From assembly GCA_037137455.1 (NCBI GenBank), contig JBAXKG010000059.1, forward strand, positions 1 to 15,188: 15,188 nucleotides of DNA, given 5' to 3'. Shown here piece by piece: positions 6,830 through 14,576 of this stretch. A program made the translations under genes and the position numbers. The DNA is from CAIVAT01 sp037137455 (GTDB lineage Bacteria > Bacteroidota > Bacteroidia > Bacteroidales > FEN-979). How positions within the stretch are numbered: the first letter of the stretch is position 1; every line of letters begins with the position of its first letter. The notes below the pieces were generated by a model. That model saw nothing but the letters and a program-made list of their open reading frames with translations. It was not told the origin of the DNA and made no database searches.

Positions 6830-8797
6830 TTATTTCCGTCCCAGATTTCTAAATCCTTTGATTATAATATTAAGATCATTGGTTAATTTGTAATCCCGGG
6901 TATACAAAAGGTCAAGTCGTGCGATTGCCTCAACCGGCATATTTTTATTTTTAAAAGCATCGAGTGGAGTAAGTACACCTTGTTTTATATCCGGAAAACG
7001 ATGCGCTTCACGCTCTGTATGAGGCCCGAATCCGACCCATGACTTCCATGCAATCAGAACAGAAAAAATATTTCTGATCAAACCAATCGGATTTCTGACC
7101 ATGAAAATGGCAAGAGGATAAAAAACAAGTAAGGCAAGCGATACCAGGAAGTCGAGCATACGTTTGTTCCTCCTGTTCGATTTTTTAATTATCGCGTTAA
7201 TATCTATAACATAAAGATCACCGGAAGTATTGATGGAGTTGCTGCCGATTATTGACAAGCTTTCAGGTGGGGCGATTTTATAGTCAACCTGTTCATTTTT
7301 CAATTCCGACATCATATCGATGATCACTTGGGCAGGCACATCTTTGGCGCAGAAAATCACCTCGTTGATATTGTGGATTGTAATTATTTCCTTGATCTGT
7401 CCCATATGCCCGATGAACCCATTTGAGTTGTTGCGGTGATGGTGATAACTTACCAGGCCCGTAAATGAAGGATTCATCCCTGTTTGCTGCAGAAGTTCTG
7501 ATACGCGCTCTGATTCTTCTTTCTCTCCGATGATGACAAAGCGTTTGTTTTTTTCATAATTTAAACGGTATCCATTGATATTCAGCAGATGCAAAATATA
7601 GCGTACACTTAACATTATAAAGGTTCCCCATAATGCTCCAAGGATAATCAATGCACGTGAAAAATGGTACTCCTTATTTTGTAGAGAATATAAAACCAGT
7701 ATTAAGATCGTCCCAACGGTCATTCCCTGGATAATTTTTCGCAACCGGATGGGCTTGTCATACCCACCACTCAGATAGATGCAGAGGAGCCATATGGAAA
7801 TATACATCGGAACAGCTACATATATAAATGTATATGGATAATGTCCCCCGTCGGGATAGATGAACTGCCGTTCCCAGTAATCTTTAATAATCAGTATACC
7901 TGTAAAAATCAATAATGTATCTGCAATTGGCAAAATGATCCGGTAAAAAAAACGTGTAAGTATGGATATGAATGCCCTTAAATAAATGGCAAAATTTATC
8001 ATAATTGAAAAGGCCCTTGCATTCTCTTTTGAAAAATGCTTATTCGCAAACACGATCATCGCATTGTAAAAAACAAAGACATAATTCAGGCTGCCTTTTT
8101 TTGTACTTTCTCCTTTGTAATGAATTATGCGTGTTCCGGGGAAATAATAATTTTTATATCCGGCCTGCGTTATGCGATAACTCATATCTATGTCTTCCCC
8201 ATACATAAAAAAGTCCTCGTCCAAAAAGCCGGTTTCATTCATTACTTTTTTTCTGATAAGCATAAATGCCCCAGAGAGAACATCAACCACATGAGTTTTA
8301 TCCTTATCAAGGTATCCAAGATGATAGGCGCTGAATAACCTTGATTTTGGGAAGAGAGTCGAAAGCCCGAAGACTTTAAAGAATGCAACCGAAGGATATG
8401 GTAAGCCACGCTTGCTTTCAGGCAAAAATTTTCCTTTTCCATCCAGCATTTTAACGCCGAGGCCTCCTGCGTCAGGATGTTCATCCATAAAGTCAACGAC
8501 TTTTCTAAGGGTATCATCTTCAACAATCGTATCGGGATTAAGCAGCAGAACGTATTCGCCTCTCGATTTACGGATTGCCTGGTTGTTGGCTGAGGAAAAC
8601 CCTTTGTTCTCTTTGTTTTCAATCAAATGAACATCCGGGAATTTTTCCTTGACCATTTTCACCGAACCATCAACAGAGTCGTTATCTACAACAAATATTT
8701 CTGTTTTAAGACCATTACAGGCATTTTGAACAGAGTGAAGACATTGTTCCAGGAAATATTTAACGTTGTAGTTGACGATTATGATTGAAAGCTTCAT
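6830..8797 (-). CDS. GT2 glycosyltransferase fused to WbaP/WcaJ-like membrane and Rossmann domains with a degenerate sugar-transferase end
   Basis: The 655-residue protein has three parts. Residues 1 to about 250 are a GT-A family 2 glycosyltransferase: SIIIVNYN, VVDNDSVDGS (37-45), the NPD motif at 87-89 in place of DXD, and YGEDIDMSYRI. About 265-415 is a multi-helix membrane region resembling the N-terminus of polyprenyl-phosphate sugar transferases (DYWERQFIYPDG, LSGGYDKP). Residues 419-538 form a Rossmann-like CoA_binding_3 type domain (FVIIGEKEESERV). The tail (539-655) begins like a bacterial sugar transferase (NRRNKRMLDFLVSLALL) and keeps KSWVGFGP and KQGVLTP, which resemble SLVGPRP and PGLTG, but the FRSM and SLDELPQ catalytic stretch is absent. 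The GT2 part probably adds a sugar in surface-polysaccharide synthesis. The C-terminal half may be a scaffold rather than an enzyme. It stands alone, without other polysaccharide genes. Confidence 0.8.
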   Translation of the reverse strand: MKLSIIIVNYNVKYFLEQCLHSVQNACNGLKTEIFVVDNDSVDGSVKMVKEKFPDVHLIENKENKGFSSANNQAIRKSRGEYVLLLNPDTIVEDDTLRKVVDFMDEHPDAGGLGVKMLDGKGKFLPESKRGLPYPSVAFFKVFGLSTLFPKSRLFSAYHLGYLDKDKTHVVDVLSGAFMLIRKKVMNETGFLDEDFFMYGEDIDMSYRITQAGYKNYYFPGTRIIHYKGESTKKGSLNYVFVFYNAMIVFANKHFSKENARAFSIMINFAIYLRAFISILTRFFYRIILPIADTLLIFTGILIIKDYWERQFIYPDGGHYPYTFIYVAVPMYISIWLLCIYLSGGYDKPIRLRKIIQGMTVGTILILVLYSLQNKEYHFSRALIILGALWGTFIMLSVRYILHLLNINGYRLNYEKNKRFVIIGEKEESERVSELLQQTGMNPSFTGLVSYHHHRNNSNGFIGHMGQIKEIITIHNINEVIFCAKDVPAQVIIDMMSELKNEQVDYKIAPPESLSIIGSNSINTSGDLYVIDINAIIKKSNRRNKRMLDFLVSLALLVFYPLAIFMVRNPIGLIRNIFSVLIAWKSWVGFGPHTEREAHRFPDIKQGVLTPLDAFKNKNMPVEAIARLDLLYTRDYKLTNDLNIIIKGFRNLGRK

Positions 8798-8849
8798 CAG
8801 GTATTTCGCGATTCGACTGTAAAGTTAAATTATTCAACCAAATTAAAAA

Positions 8850-9434
8850 CTAAATTGCTCCGGCTTCGATCATCAAAACTATTTGTTCTATTGCCTGGTC
8901 GCTGCCACCAGGATCATAGTTCGTTTTCAGGTTATATCCGAAAATCCTGGCAAGTGTTTGCCAGATAAATGCCGTAAATCCGCCACGAAGCTCTTTGACA
9001 ATATCGAATGTTGAGTTACCGGTTTCACGGTAAATCAGTTTTATAAGAATTTTTCCCTGCGAAAATGAAAGATCCTTAATCTCATCCCCAAACTGATTCT
9101 CCAGCTCTTTTTCAACTTTCTTGATAAACAATTTTCTTGCTCTCTCTGTCGGGATGGTATCGAGAATGGTTTTATATGCGAGTAGTTTTTGTCCGGCTAA
9201 TTTTGCATATGGATACACTTTTTTAACATTATGTACAAGTCTGTCGTAACGCACTAATTCTCTTCTTGTCTCGACTTTGATGGGGGGAAAAATGACAACG
9301 GGTTTGATATCAATGAGCGCAACTGTGTCGCCATCAATGATTTTGATTGAATTAGTCATTTTTGTTGTATCCTGTGATGAGGCCAGGCTATAACAGAAAA
9401 TAACTAAAAAGAATGTTAGGATTCTTTTTATCAT
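8850..9434 (-). CDS. DUF4294 domain protein, predicted secreted
   Basis: From the ATG at 9434 the protein has 194 residues and begins with a clear signal peptide (MIKRILTFFLVIFCYSLASS, then Q). An ATG nine codons upstream (9461) would put a polar extension before the signal and is less likely. A GGGA stretch lies just before the chosen start. The mature part has the pattern I recognise as DUF4294: the conserved RRELVRYDRLVHNVKKVYPY region, then a helical stretch (AGQKLLAYKTILDTIPTERA) and a C-terminal GFTAFIWQTLARIFGYNLK. DUF4294 proteins are found mainly in Bacteroidota and have no assigned function. It follows clpX by 55 bases on the same strand, so co-transcription is possible but no functional link can be claimed. 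Confidence 0.75.
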   Translation of the reverse strand: MIKRILTFFLVIFCYSLASSQDTTKMTNSIKIIDGDTVALIDIKPVVIFPPIKVETRRELVRYDRLVHNVKKVYPYAKLAGQKLLAYKTILDTIPTERARKLFIKKVEKELENQFGDEIKDLSFSQGKILIKLIYRETGNSTFDIVKELRGGFTAFIWQTLARIFGYNLKTNYDPGGSDQAIEQIVLMIEAGAI

Positions 9435-9489
9435 TAGCGTCCCGGTAATAAAAATCTTCATTATAACGAAAACGAAGCCGGGTTTGGTA

Positions 9490-10725
9490 TTATGCTACCT
9501 TTAACCTTGCCATGCTGGTTTTCTGGAATTTTTCTGCAACAAAAGCAGAGGTTATTCGCAGTGATTTGGTTGCGGTTTTTGAAGGTAAATCAAACATGGC
9601 ATCGATCATAATGCCTTCCAGGATAGAGCGCAGTCCCCTGGCGCCAAGCCTGAATTCTATTGATTTCTCCACGACAAAATCCAATGCATCATCATCAAAT
9701 GTTACTTTGATATTATCTAATTCAAACAGCCTGGTATATTGCTTTATCAGTGAATTTTTTGGTTCGGTGAGAATGCGTCGAAGTGTTTGCCGGTCAAGTG
9801 TATGCATGTATGTCACAATTGGAAGACGACCAACCAGTTCGGGGATCAATCCAAAGGCTTTCAGATCAACAGGAGTGATATACTGCAGGATATTGTCCTT
9901 GTCGATATTTTCACGTTTCCTATCAGTTTTATAACCAATTTTATTAGTTTGAAGCCGGTTGGATATTTTCTTATCAATTCCGTCAAAAGCCCCGCCGGTA
10001 ATAAAAAGAATATTGGTTGTATTTATCTGGATCATCTTTTGCTCGGGATGTTTTCTGCCTCCTTGTGGCGGTACGTTGACGATTGATCCTTCAAGCATTT
10101 TCAAAAGCGCCTGTTGAACTCCTTCGCCACTCACATCACGTGTAATCGAAGGATTATCACCCTTTCGGGCAATTTTATCAATTTCGTCAATGAAAACGAT
10201 CCCCCGTTCGGCAGCTTCCAGATTGTAATCAGCAACCTGAAGGAGTCTTGACAAAATGCTTTCCACATCCTCGCCAACATAACCTGCTTCGGTAAGGGCA
10301 GTAGCATCGGCAATACAAAACGGAACATGAAGCAGTTTTGCAATAGTTCTGGCCAGCAAAGTCTTTCCGGTCCCTGTTTCGCCGACAATGACAATGTTCG
10401 ATTTTTCAATTTCCACATCATCATCATGTGCTGCCTTTGAATGAGTAATTCTCTTGTAATGGTTATAAACCGCTACTGCAATAACCCTTTTTGCTTCTTC
10501 CTGGCCAATAACGAATTGATCAAGATGTTTTTTTATCTCAACCGGTTTAAGCAACTTGAAATCGGGAACCTCTTTTTGCCTGGCTGCAGATAACTCTTCA
10601 TTTAGGATCACCTGGGCCTGTTGAACACAATTTTCGCAAATATGACCATCAAGACCGGCGATTAAAACCTTGGTTTCCCGTTTTTCGCGACCACAGAAAG
10701 AACACTTTTCGACAAGCTTCGCCAT
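9490..10725 (-). CDS. clpX: ATP-dependent Clp protease ATP-binding subunit ClpX
   Basis: ClpX is the AAA+ unfoldase that feeds substrates into ClpP. The 411 residues contain the N-terminal C4 zinc-binding domain (C8, C11, C30, C33), Walker A GETGTGKT (115-122), pore loop GYVG (148-151), Walker B VFIDEID (177-183), the RKH loop (224-226), and the sensor-2 motif GARGLRS (361-367). The position of the ClpP-docking loop is occupied by IGY (263-265) where Proteobacteria have IGF. Length is typical. The ATG starts 10 bases after the clpP stop, so both subunits should be made from one transcript. This is the conserved tig-clpP-clpX order. Confidence 0.97.
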   Translation of the reverse strand: MAKLVEKCSFCGREKRETKVLIAGLDGHICENCVQQAQVILNEELSAARQKEVPDFKLLKPVEIKKHLDQFVIGQEEAKRVIAVAVYNHYKRITHSKAAHDDDVEIEKSNIVIVGETGTGKTLLARTIAKLLHVPFCIADATALTEAGYVGEDVESILSRLLQVADYNLEAAERGIVFIDEIDKIARKGDNPSITRDVSGEGVQQALLKMLEGSIVNVPPQGGRKHPEQKMIQINTTNILFITGGAFDGIDKKISNRLQTNKIGYKTDRKRENIDKDNILQYITPVDLKAFGLIPELVGRLPIVTYMHTLDRQTLRRILTEPKNSLIKQYTRLFELDNIKVTFDDDALDFVVEKSIEFRLGARGLRSILEGIMIDAMFDLPSKTATKSLRITSAFVAEKFQKTSMARLKVA

Positions 10726-10735
10726 GATATATTTA

Positions 10736-11410
10736 TTAACTATCCTTTTTTGACCGGATTAGAATTTCATCGATCATTCCATATTCACGCGCCTCTTCAC
10801 TGGTCATCCAATAGTCACGGTCTGCATCTTTAAGAATGCGTTTATAAGGTTGTCCTGAGTGTAATGAAATTATCTCATATAACTCTTTTTTTAATTTCTG
10901 GATTTCACGGGCCGTAATATCAATGTCCGATGCTTGTCCCTCAGCGCTTCCCATAGGTTGATGGATCAGAATTCGCGAATGTTTCAATGCAGTCCGCTTT
11001 CCTTTTTCGCCTGCACATAAAAGTATGGCGCCCATCGAAGCAGCCATTCCTGTACAGATCGTTGCCACATGAGGGTTGATATACTGCATTGTATCGTATA
11101 TCCCGAGTCCTGCATACACTGAACCGCCTGGTGTGTTCAAATAAATCTGTATATCTTTCTTCGAATCAACCGATTCAAGGAAAAGCAGCTGGGCCTGGAT
11201 GATGTTGGCCACATAGTCATCAATGGGAACTCCCAGGAATATGATCCGGTCCATCATCAAACGTGAGAATACATCCATTGTGGCAATGTTCAGTTGCCGC
11301 TCTTCAATAATAGTTGGTGAAATGTAATTTGAAGAGATCGATTTATATTTTGCAAGGGTCAAGCTGCTGATACCTCTATGACCGATGGCATATTTTGAAA
11401 ATTCGTTCAT
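10736..11410 (-). CDS. clpP: ATP-dependent Clp protease proteolytic subunit ClpP
   Basis: ClpP forms the tetradecameric serine-protease chamber of ClpXP. From the ATG at 11410 the protein has 224 residues, beginning MNEFSKYAIGHRGIS. The frame is open further upstream to 11488, but that part overlaps the end of tig in another frame and is not family-like. The catalytic triad is S125 (GMAASMGA), H150 (LIHQPMG) and D195 (ILKDADRD). The handle and oligomerisation region (YLNTPGGSVYAGLGIYDTM) is intact. The N-terminal extension of about 40 residues before ERQLN is longer than the processed E. coli subunit and may be a cleaved propeptide. It lies between tig and clpX. Confidence 0.96.
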   Translation of the reverse strand: MNEFSKYAIGHRGISSLTLAKYKSISSNYISPTIIEERQLNIATMDVFSRLMMDRIIFLGVPIDDYVANIIQAQLLFLESVDSKKDIQIYLNTPGGSVYAGLGIYDTMQYINPHVATICTGMAASMGAILLCAGEKGKRTALKHSRILIHQPMGSAEGQASDIDITAREIQKLKKELYEIISLHSGQPYKRILKDADRDYWMTSEEAREYGMIDEILIRSKKDS

Positions 11411-11441
11411 GGGAAATGAAATTATTGAATTATTGATTGAT

Positions 11442-12653
11442 TTAATGCTTATGTCCGTGGTTGTGATCATGCTCATGGTCATGGTCATGGTCGTGTTCGT
11501 GGCTATGATCTTTTTGATGCATGGCTGAGGCTATTTTGATGAATTCATCATAGGTTACCTCCTTTGATTGAAAAGTGATGTTGTTTTTAAAATAATCCAT
11601 CAGTTTCCCATTATATAGCTGATCATTTATCCGCTGCACCTGCTCCTTATTTTGCATAAATGTATCAATAATTGACTCATAGCGTTTTTGCATCTCCTGA
11701 TCCATTTCACCCATATTCACCTGGCGTAGCATATACATCCGGATATAATTGCGTATATCTTCATCCTTCACTGCTATATCGTTTTCCTTAATGAGCTTGT
11801 TTTCAATCAGCTGCCATTTCATGGAATCAGCAAAAGAAGAATAGTTTTTTTCAATTTCCTCAGGAGTGTACTTCCCTTCGTTGTTTTCGAGCAACCAGCG
11901 TTTCAGGAATTCATCGGGCAGGGGCATTTCAGTCTTTTTGACCAAAGCATCGGTGATGGTGTTAAATAAGACTTTATCGGTCTCAGATGAAAAGCTTACA
12001 GAGGCATCTTTTCTTACCTGGTCTCTGAAATCTTCCTCGGTTTGCAGGTCAAGGCCCGGATAAACCATATTATAGAAATCGGGGTTCATCTCTGCCGGCT
12101 CTACTTCTGGTTCCTTTGGTTCGTCAGCCTTTACTTCCTCTTCGGGCTTGCTTTTGGTTTCTTCGGTTGGAACTACCACCGCAATTGGCTTACCAAACCG
12201 CTTACGCGTATCGGCAATATACTTGTTAACCATCTCGTCATCAACCATTATGGTATAACTTGCGATGTCAAGTTCCTCGTCAACAGGTATTTTAAACTCG
12301 GGAGTGAGACCGAGATCAAAATAGAACTCAAAAGAATCCTGCTTTTCAAAATCGACAGCTGAATTTTTTTCCATATTCGGCAGAGGATTTCCCAGAATAT
12401 CCAGTTTCTCATCTTTGATATAGTTCACTAGACTTTCAGAAATCAGCTTGTTAACCTCCTCAGCAAGGATAGCTTTTCCGTACATTTTTTTAATCATGCC
12501 AGTAGGTACATGTCCCGGACGGAAACCGGGAATTTTTGCCTTTCGTTTGTAATCGGATATTTGCTTTTCGATGGATAGCGAGTAGTCAGCAGGGCCAATC
12601 TCAATTTTCAGCAAGGCAGTCAGTGCACCGGTACTTTCTTTTGTAACATTCAT
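11442..12653 (-). CDS. tig: Trigger factor, short form without a recognisable PPIase domain and with a His-rich tail
   Basis: Trigger factor binds the ribosome exit tunnel and chaperones nascent chains. I place the start at ATG 12653 (MNVTKESTGALTALLKIEIG), matching Bacteroidetes homologues; the longer open frame to 12758 would run through the tRNA-Leu gene. The 403 residues include the ribosome-binding domain with the signature GFRPGHVP (43-50) and the C-terminal chaperone helices (from about 200). Usual family length is 430-450 or more. Here the stretch between KRFGKPIAVV and the FYNMVYPGLD segment is only an acidic, proline-rich linker (about 162-189), where about 90 residues of FKBP-like domain are expected. 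The last 22 residues (382-403) alternate histidine with mostly acidic residues, 11 histidines in all. It is followed by clpP after 31 bases. Confidence 0.92.
   Translation of the reverse strand: MNVTKESTGALTALLKIEIGPADYSLSIEKQISDYKRKAKIPGFRPGHVPTGMIKKMYGKAILAEEVNKLISESLVNYIKDEKLDILGNPLPNMEKNSAVDFEKQDSFEFYFDLGLTPEFKIPVDEELDIASYTIMVDDEMVNKYIADTRKRFGKPIAVVVPTEETKSKPEEEVKADEPKEPEVEPAEMNPDFYNMVYPGLDLQTEEDFRDQVRKDASVSFSSETDKVLFNTITDALVKKTEMPLPDEFLKRWLLENNEGKYTPEEIEKNYSSFADSMKWQLIENKLIKENDIAVKDEDIRNYIRMYMLRQVNMGEMDQEMQKRYESIIDTFMQNKEQVQRINDQLYNGKLMDYFKNNITFQSKEVTYDEFIKIASAMHQKDHSHEHDHDHDHEHDHNHGHKH
11473..11508. repeat. Hexanucleotide repeat encoding the His-rich tail of trigger factor
   Basis: On the plus strand TCATGG recurs three times in a row, followed by TCGTGT and TCGTGG variants. 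On the coding strand this gives Asp-His/Glu-His dipeptides. The copies differ at synonymous or conservative positions, so the tail appears to have grown by repeat expansion and to be maintained as protein. Confidence 0.6.
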
Positions 12654-12691
12654 GCAATCTCTTGTATTGGTTGATAAAAAATAAAAAGTTG

Positions 12692-12773
12692 TGCGGATGA
12701 AGGGACTCGAACCCCCACGCCCGAAGGCACAAGATCCTAAGTCTTGCGCGGCTACCAATTACGCCACATCCGC
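12692..12773 (-). tRNA. tRNA-Leu (anticodon UAG)
   Basis: The 82-base gene reads on the minus strand from GCGGATG. The acceptor stem GCGGATG/CATCCGC pairs perfectly, the anticodon stem CAAGA/TCTTG encloses the loop CTTAGGA with anticodon TAG (reads CUA leucine codons), and there is a long class II variable arm with a TTCG loop. The T arm is GGGGG-TTCGAGT-CCCTT, with two G-U pairs. The discriminator base is A and CCA is not encoded. The gene ends 38 bases before the tig start codon on the same strand. Confidence 0.95.
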
Positions 12774-12803
12774 ATTAAGGATCTTCCCTCAAAAAAAGGA
12801 TTG

Positions 12804-12811
12804 CAAAGTTA
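12804..12811 (-). promoter_or_regulatory. Candidate -7 element for tRNA-Leu and the tig-clpP-clpX run
   Basis: On the minus strand TAACTTTG (12811-12804), followed by C, matches TAnnTTTG about 30 bases upstream of the tRNA-Leu. The -33 region has only TTGA at a spacing of about 21, so that box is weak. No second promoter is visible in the 38 bases between the tRNA and tig, so this one may serve both. Confidence 0.5.
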
Positions 12812-12827
12812 CACTTTTTTCAGATCG

Positions 12828-13328
12828 CTATTTCAAGTAAGCTAATGCTGCCTCATAATTAGGCTCTTGAACAATATCGGGCACTTGCTCGCCGTATAAG
12901 ATCCTGCCATTTTCATCGACAACAATAACGGCACGCGAAAAGAGCCCTCTTAGCGGACCATCGATTATCACTACGCCAAAATCCTTGCCAAAAGATGTAT
13001 CGCGTATTTCTGACAGAGGAACAACGTTATTTAAACCTTCAGTTGAACAAAACCGGGCATGTGCAAATGGTAGATCTTTAGAGATACATAATACGACTGT
13101 GTTTGGGTGCTTTTGCGCCTCAGCGTTGAATTTCCTGACAGAGGTTGCACATACGGCGGTATCAAGACTCGGAAAAATATTTAATACGACTTTTTTTCCA
13201 AAAAATTCAGATAATTTAACCTCTGAAAGATCTGTCTTCGTCAACGAAAAATCAGGGGCAAGGGTTCCGACCCCGGGAAGTGTACCAATGGTATTAACAG
13301 GATTTCCATGTAATGCTATAGTTGCCAT
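12828..13328 (-). CDS. tpx: Thiol peroxidase Tpx (2-Cys peroxiredoxin)
   Basis: Tpx reduces hydrogen peroxide and alkyl hydroperoxides using thioredoxin. The 166-residue protein matches the family length and start (MATIALHGNPVNTIGTLPGV). It has the peroxidatic cysteine C60 in PSLDTAVCATSVRKFN, the T57 of the TxxC motif, and the resolving cysteine C94 in ARFCSTEG, followed by the conserved FGKDFGV and GLFSRAVIVVDE segments. It has its own well-formed promoter (13352-13382) and lies alone between the permease gene and tRNA-Leu. The bacterial Tpx class normally acts in the cytoplasm or periplasm; no signal peptide is present here, so cytoplasmic. Confidence 0.96.
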   Translation of the reverse strand: MATIALHGNPVNTIGTLPGVGTLAPDFSLTKTDLSEVKLSEFFGKKVVLNIFPSLDTAVCATSVRKFNAEAQKHPNTVVLCISKDLPFAHARFCSTEGLNNVVPLSEIRDTSFGKDFGVVIIDGPLRGLFSRAVIVVDENGRILYGEQVPDIVQEPNYEAALAYLK

Positions 13329-13351
13329 AAGTTGGGTTTTAAATTATTCTG

Positions 13352-13382
13352 CAAAAGTAACAAATTGAATTTATTTTTCAAA
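13352..13382 (-). promoter_or_regulatory. Bacteroidetes-type promoter of tpx
   Basis: On the minus strand TTTG (13382-13379), a 19-base spacer, then TACTTTTG (13359-13352) give an exact match to the Bacteroidetes sigma-ABfr consensus in both boxes and spacing. The start codon follows about 24 bases downstream. The rest of the 118-base gap to the permease gene shows no gene. Confidence 0.8.
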
Positions 13383-13446
13383 AAGAGAAATTGCATGAAT
13401 ATGAGACAGTAAAGTATGGTAGCATTCAACCAAAACCGATCCGGAG

Positions 13447-14556
13447 CTAAACTTCAGACATCCTAACATCCTGTGCATCACGCAACGCGTTTCCCATAAG
13501 CATGAAGGCAAGCACCATCAACATGATCGCGATGCCGGGCAACACCGCGAGATAAGCGTAGTCCAGCACGATATATCCATAATTTTCTTTGATCATTGAA
13601 CCCCACGATGGAACGGGTGGCTGAACACCCAGCCCGAGGAAGCTTAATCCGGCCTCCATGAGAATAGCCGAGGCAAAATTGGCTGCCGAAATTACAATTA
13701 CAGCAGCCATTACATTCGGTAAAATATGATGAAAAATAATACGGAAATCTGAAAAACCAAGCGCACGGGCTGCTTCAACATACTCTTTTTCCCGGATACT
13801 TAAAATCTGACCGCGGACGACCCTTGCAACTTCTACCCACATGGTAAGCCCAACGGCAATGAAAACCTGCCAGAAGCCCTTTCCCAAGGCAAAAGTAATT
13901 GCAATAACTAATAAAAGTGTGGGAATAGACCACACCACATTGATCAACCACATGATAAGATTATCAATCCAGCCACGGTAATATCCTCCGATAGCACCAA
14001 TGAAAATTCCGATAACCAGGGAAATCAGAACGGAAATCAATCCTACTGAAAGACTTACACGAGTTCCGATCATCAGCTGACTGAGGTAATCGCGGCCGAA
14101 ACGGTCGGTTCCAAGCCAGAATGTTTTTTTTTCGGGCATACCGGTCAGGTGTGCGGGTAGCGACTGAACCAGGGCTGCTTCCCCCGGAAGGGCGCCAAAT
14201 TCAACAAAATAAATTTGTCCGTTTTTGAATGAAAAAGAGCGGATTGGAATGAATTGAAAATTGGTCGTCTTTCCAGAAATCATTGTTTCAAGAAAGTTAC
14301 CAGTTTTTGACGGCTGCTTGTCTTTTACAGGTAGCATTAATACCGTGAACCCTGGCTTTTTGAGACCAAGCTCAAGATATTGGTCGTTTGCAAAAGGTGT
14401 AGAATCAGGCGTAATAAGATACCCAAGGCAGGCAATGAGAACAGAAATGCTTATAAAAATCAATGATCCCAACCCGAGGCTGTTTTTTTTGAACTTTTTC
14501 CATGCCAGTGAACCCGGCGAACCTGAAGTTATATCTATTTGCTTATTAAAAAACAT
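13447..14556 (-). CDS. OppC/DppC-type peptide ABC transporter permease
   Basis: The 369-residue protein is an inner-membrane permease of the peptide/nickel ABC importer class. After SPGSLAWKKFKKNSLG comes the first membrane helix (about 27-49), an extracytoplasmic insert of about 95 residues, then the class motif LGTDRFGRDYLSQLMIGTRV (148-167) and five further helices. The EAA loop that docks the ATPase is at about 257-281 (EYVEAARALGFSDFRIIFHH), followed by GLSFLGLGVQPPVPSWG and the terminal GNALRDAQD. The start at ATG 14556 is chosen because the open frame further up runs into the promoter region. No partner OppB, binding protein or ATPase gene is in the window, so the partner set must be elsewhere. 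It diverges from tRNA-His. Confidence 0.9.
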   Translation of the reverse strand: MFFNKQIDITSGSPGSLAWKKFKKNSLGLGSLIFISISVLIACLGYLITPDSTPFANDQYLELGLKKPGFTVLMLPVKDKQPSKTGNFLETMISGKTTNFQFIPIRSFSFKNGQIYFVEFGALPGEAALVQSLPAHLTGMPEKKTFWLGTDRFGRDYLSQLMIGTRVSLSVGLISVLISLVIGIFIGAIGGYYRGWIDNLIMWLINVVWSIPTLLLVIAITFALGKGFWQVFIAVGLTMWVEVARVVRGQILSIREKEYVEAARALGFSDFRIIFHHILPNVMAAVIVISAANFASAILMEAGLSFLGLGVQPPVPSWGSMIKENYGYIVLDYAYLAVLPGIAIMLMVLAFMLMGNALRDAQDVRMSEV

Positions 14557-14576
14557 GAAGGAAGAGTGAGTTGCGG

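Noticed and set aside
11418..11442. Possible third octamer array between tig and clpP (GAATTATT, GATTGATT)
   Set aside because: The units agree poorly with each other and with the other arrays; AT-rich chance sequence is enough to explain it.
11411..11488. N-terminal extension of the clpP frame up to 11488
   Set aside because: These 26 residues overlap the His-rich end of tig in another frame and bear no resemblance to ClpP; the ATG at 11410 gives the family N-terminus.
12654..12758. Longer trigger factor frame starting inside the tRNA-Leu gene
   Set aside because: The extra 35 residues are translated tRNA and leader sequence; the ATG at 12653 matches trigger factor homologues.
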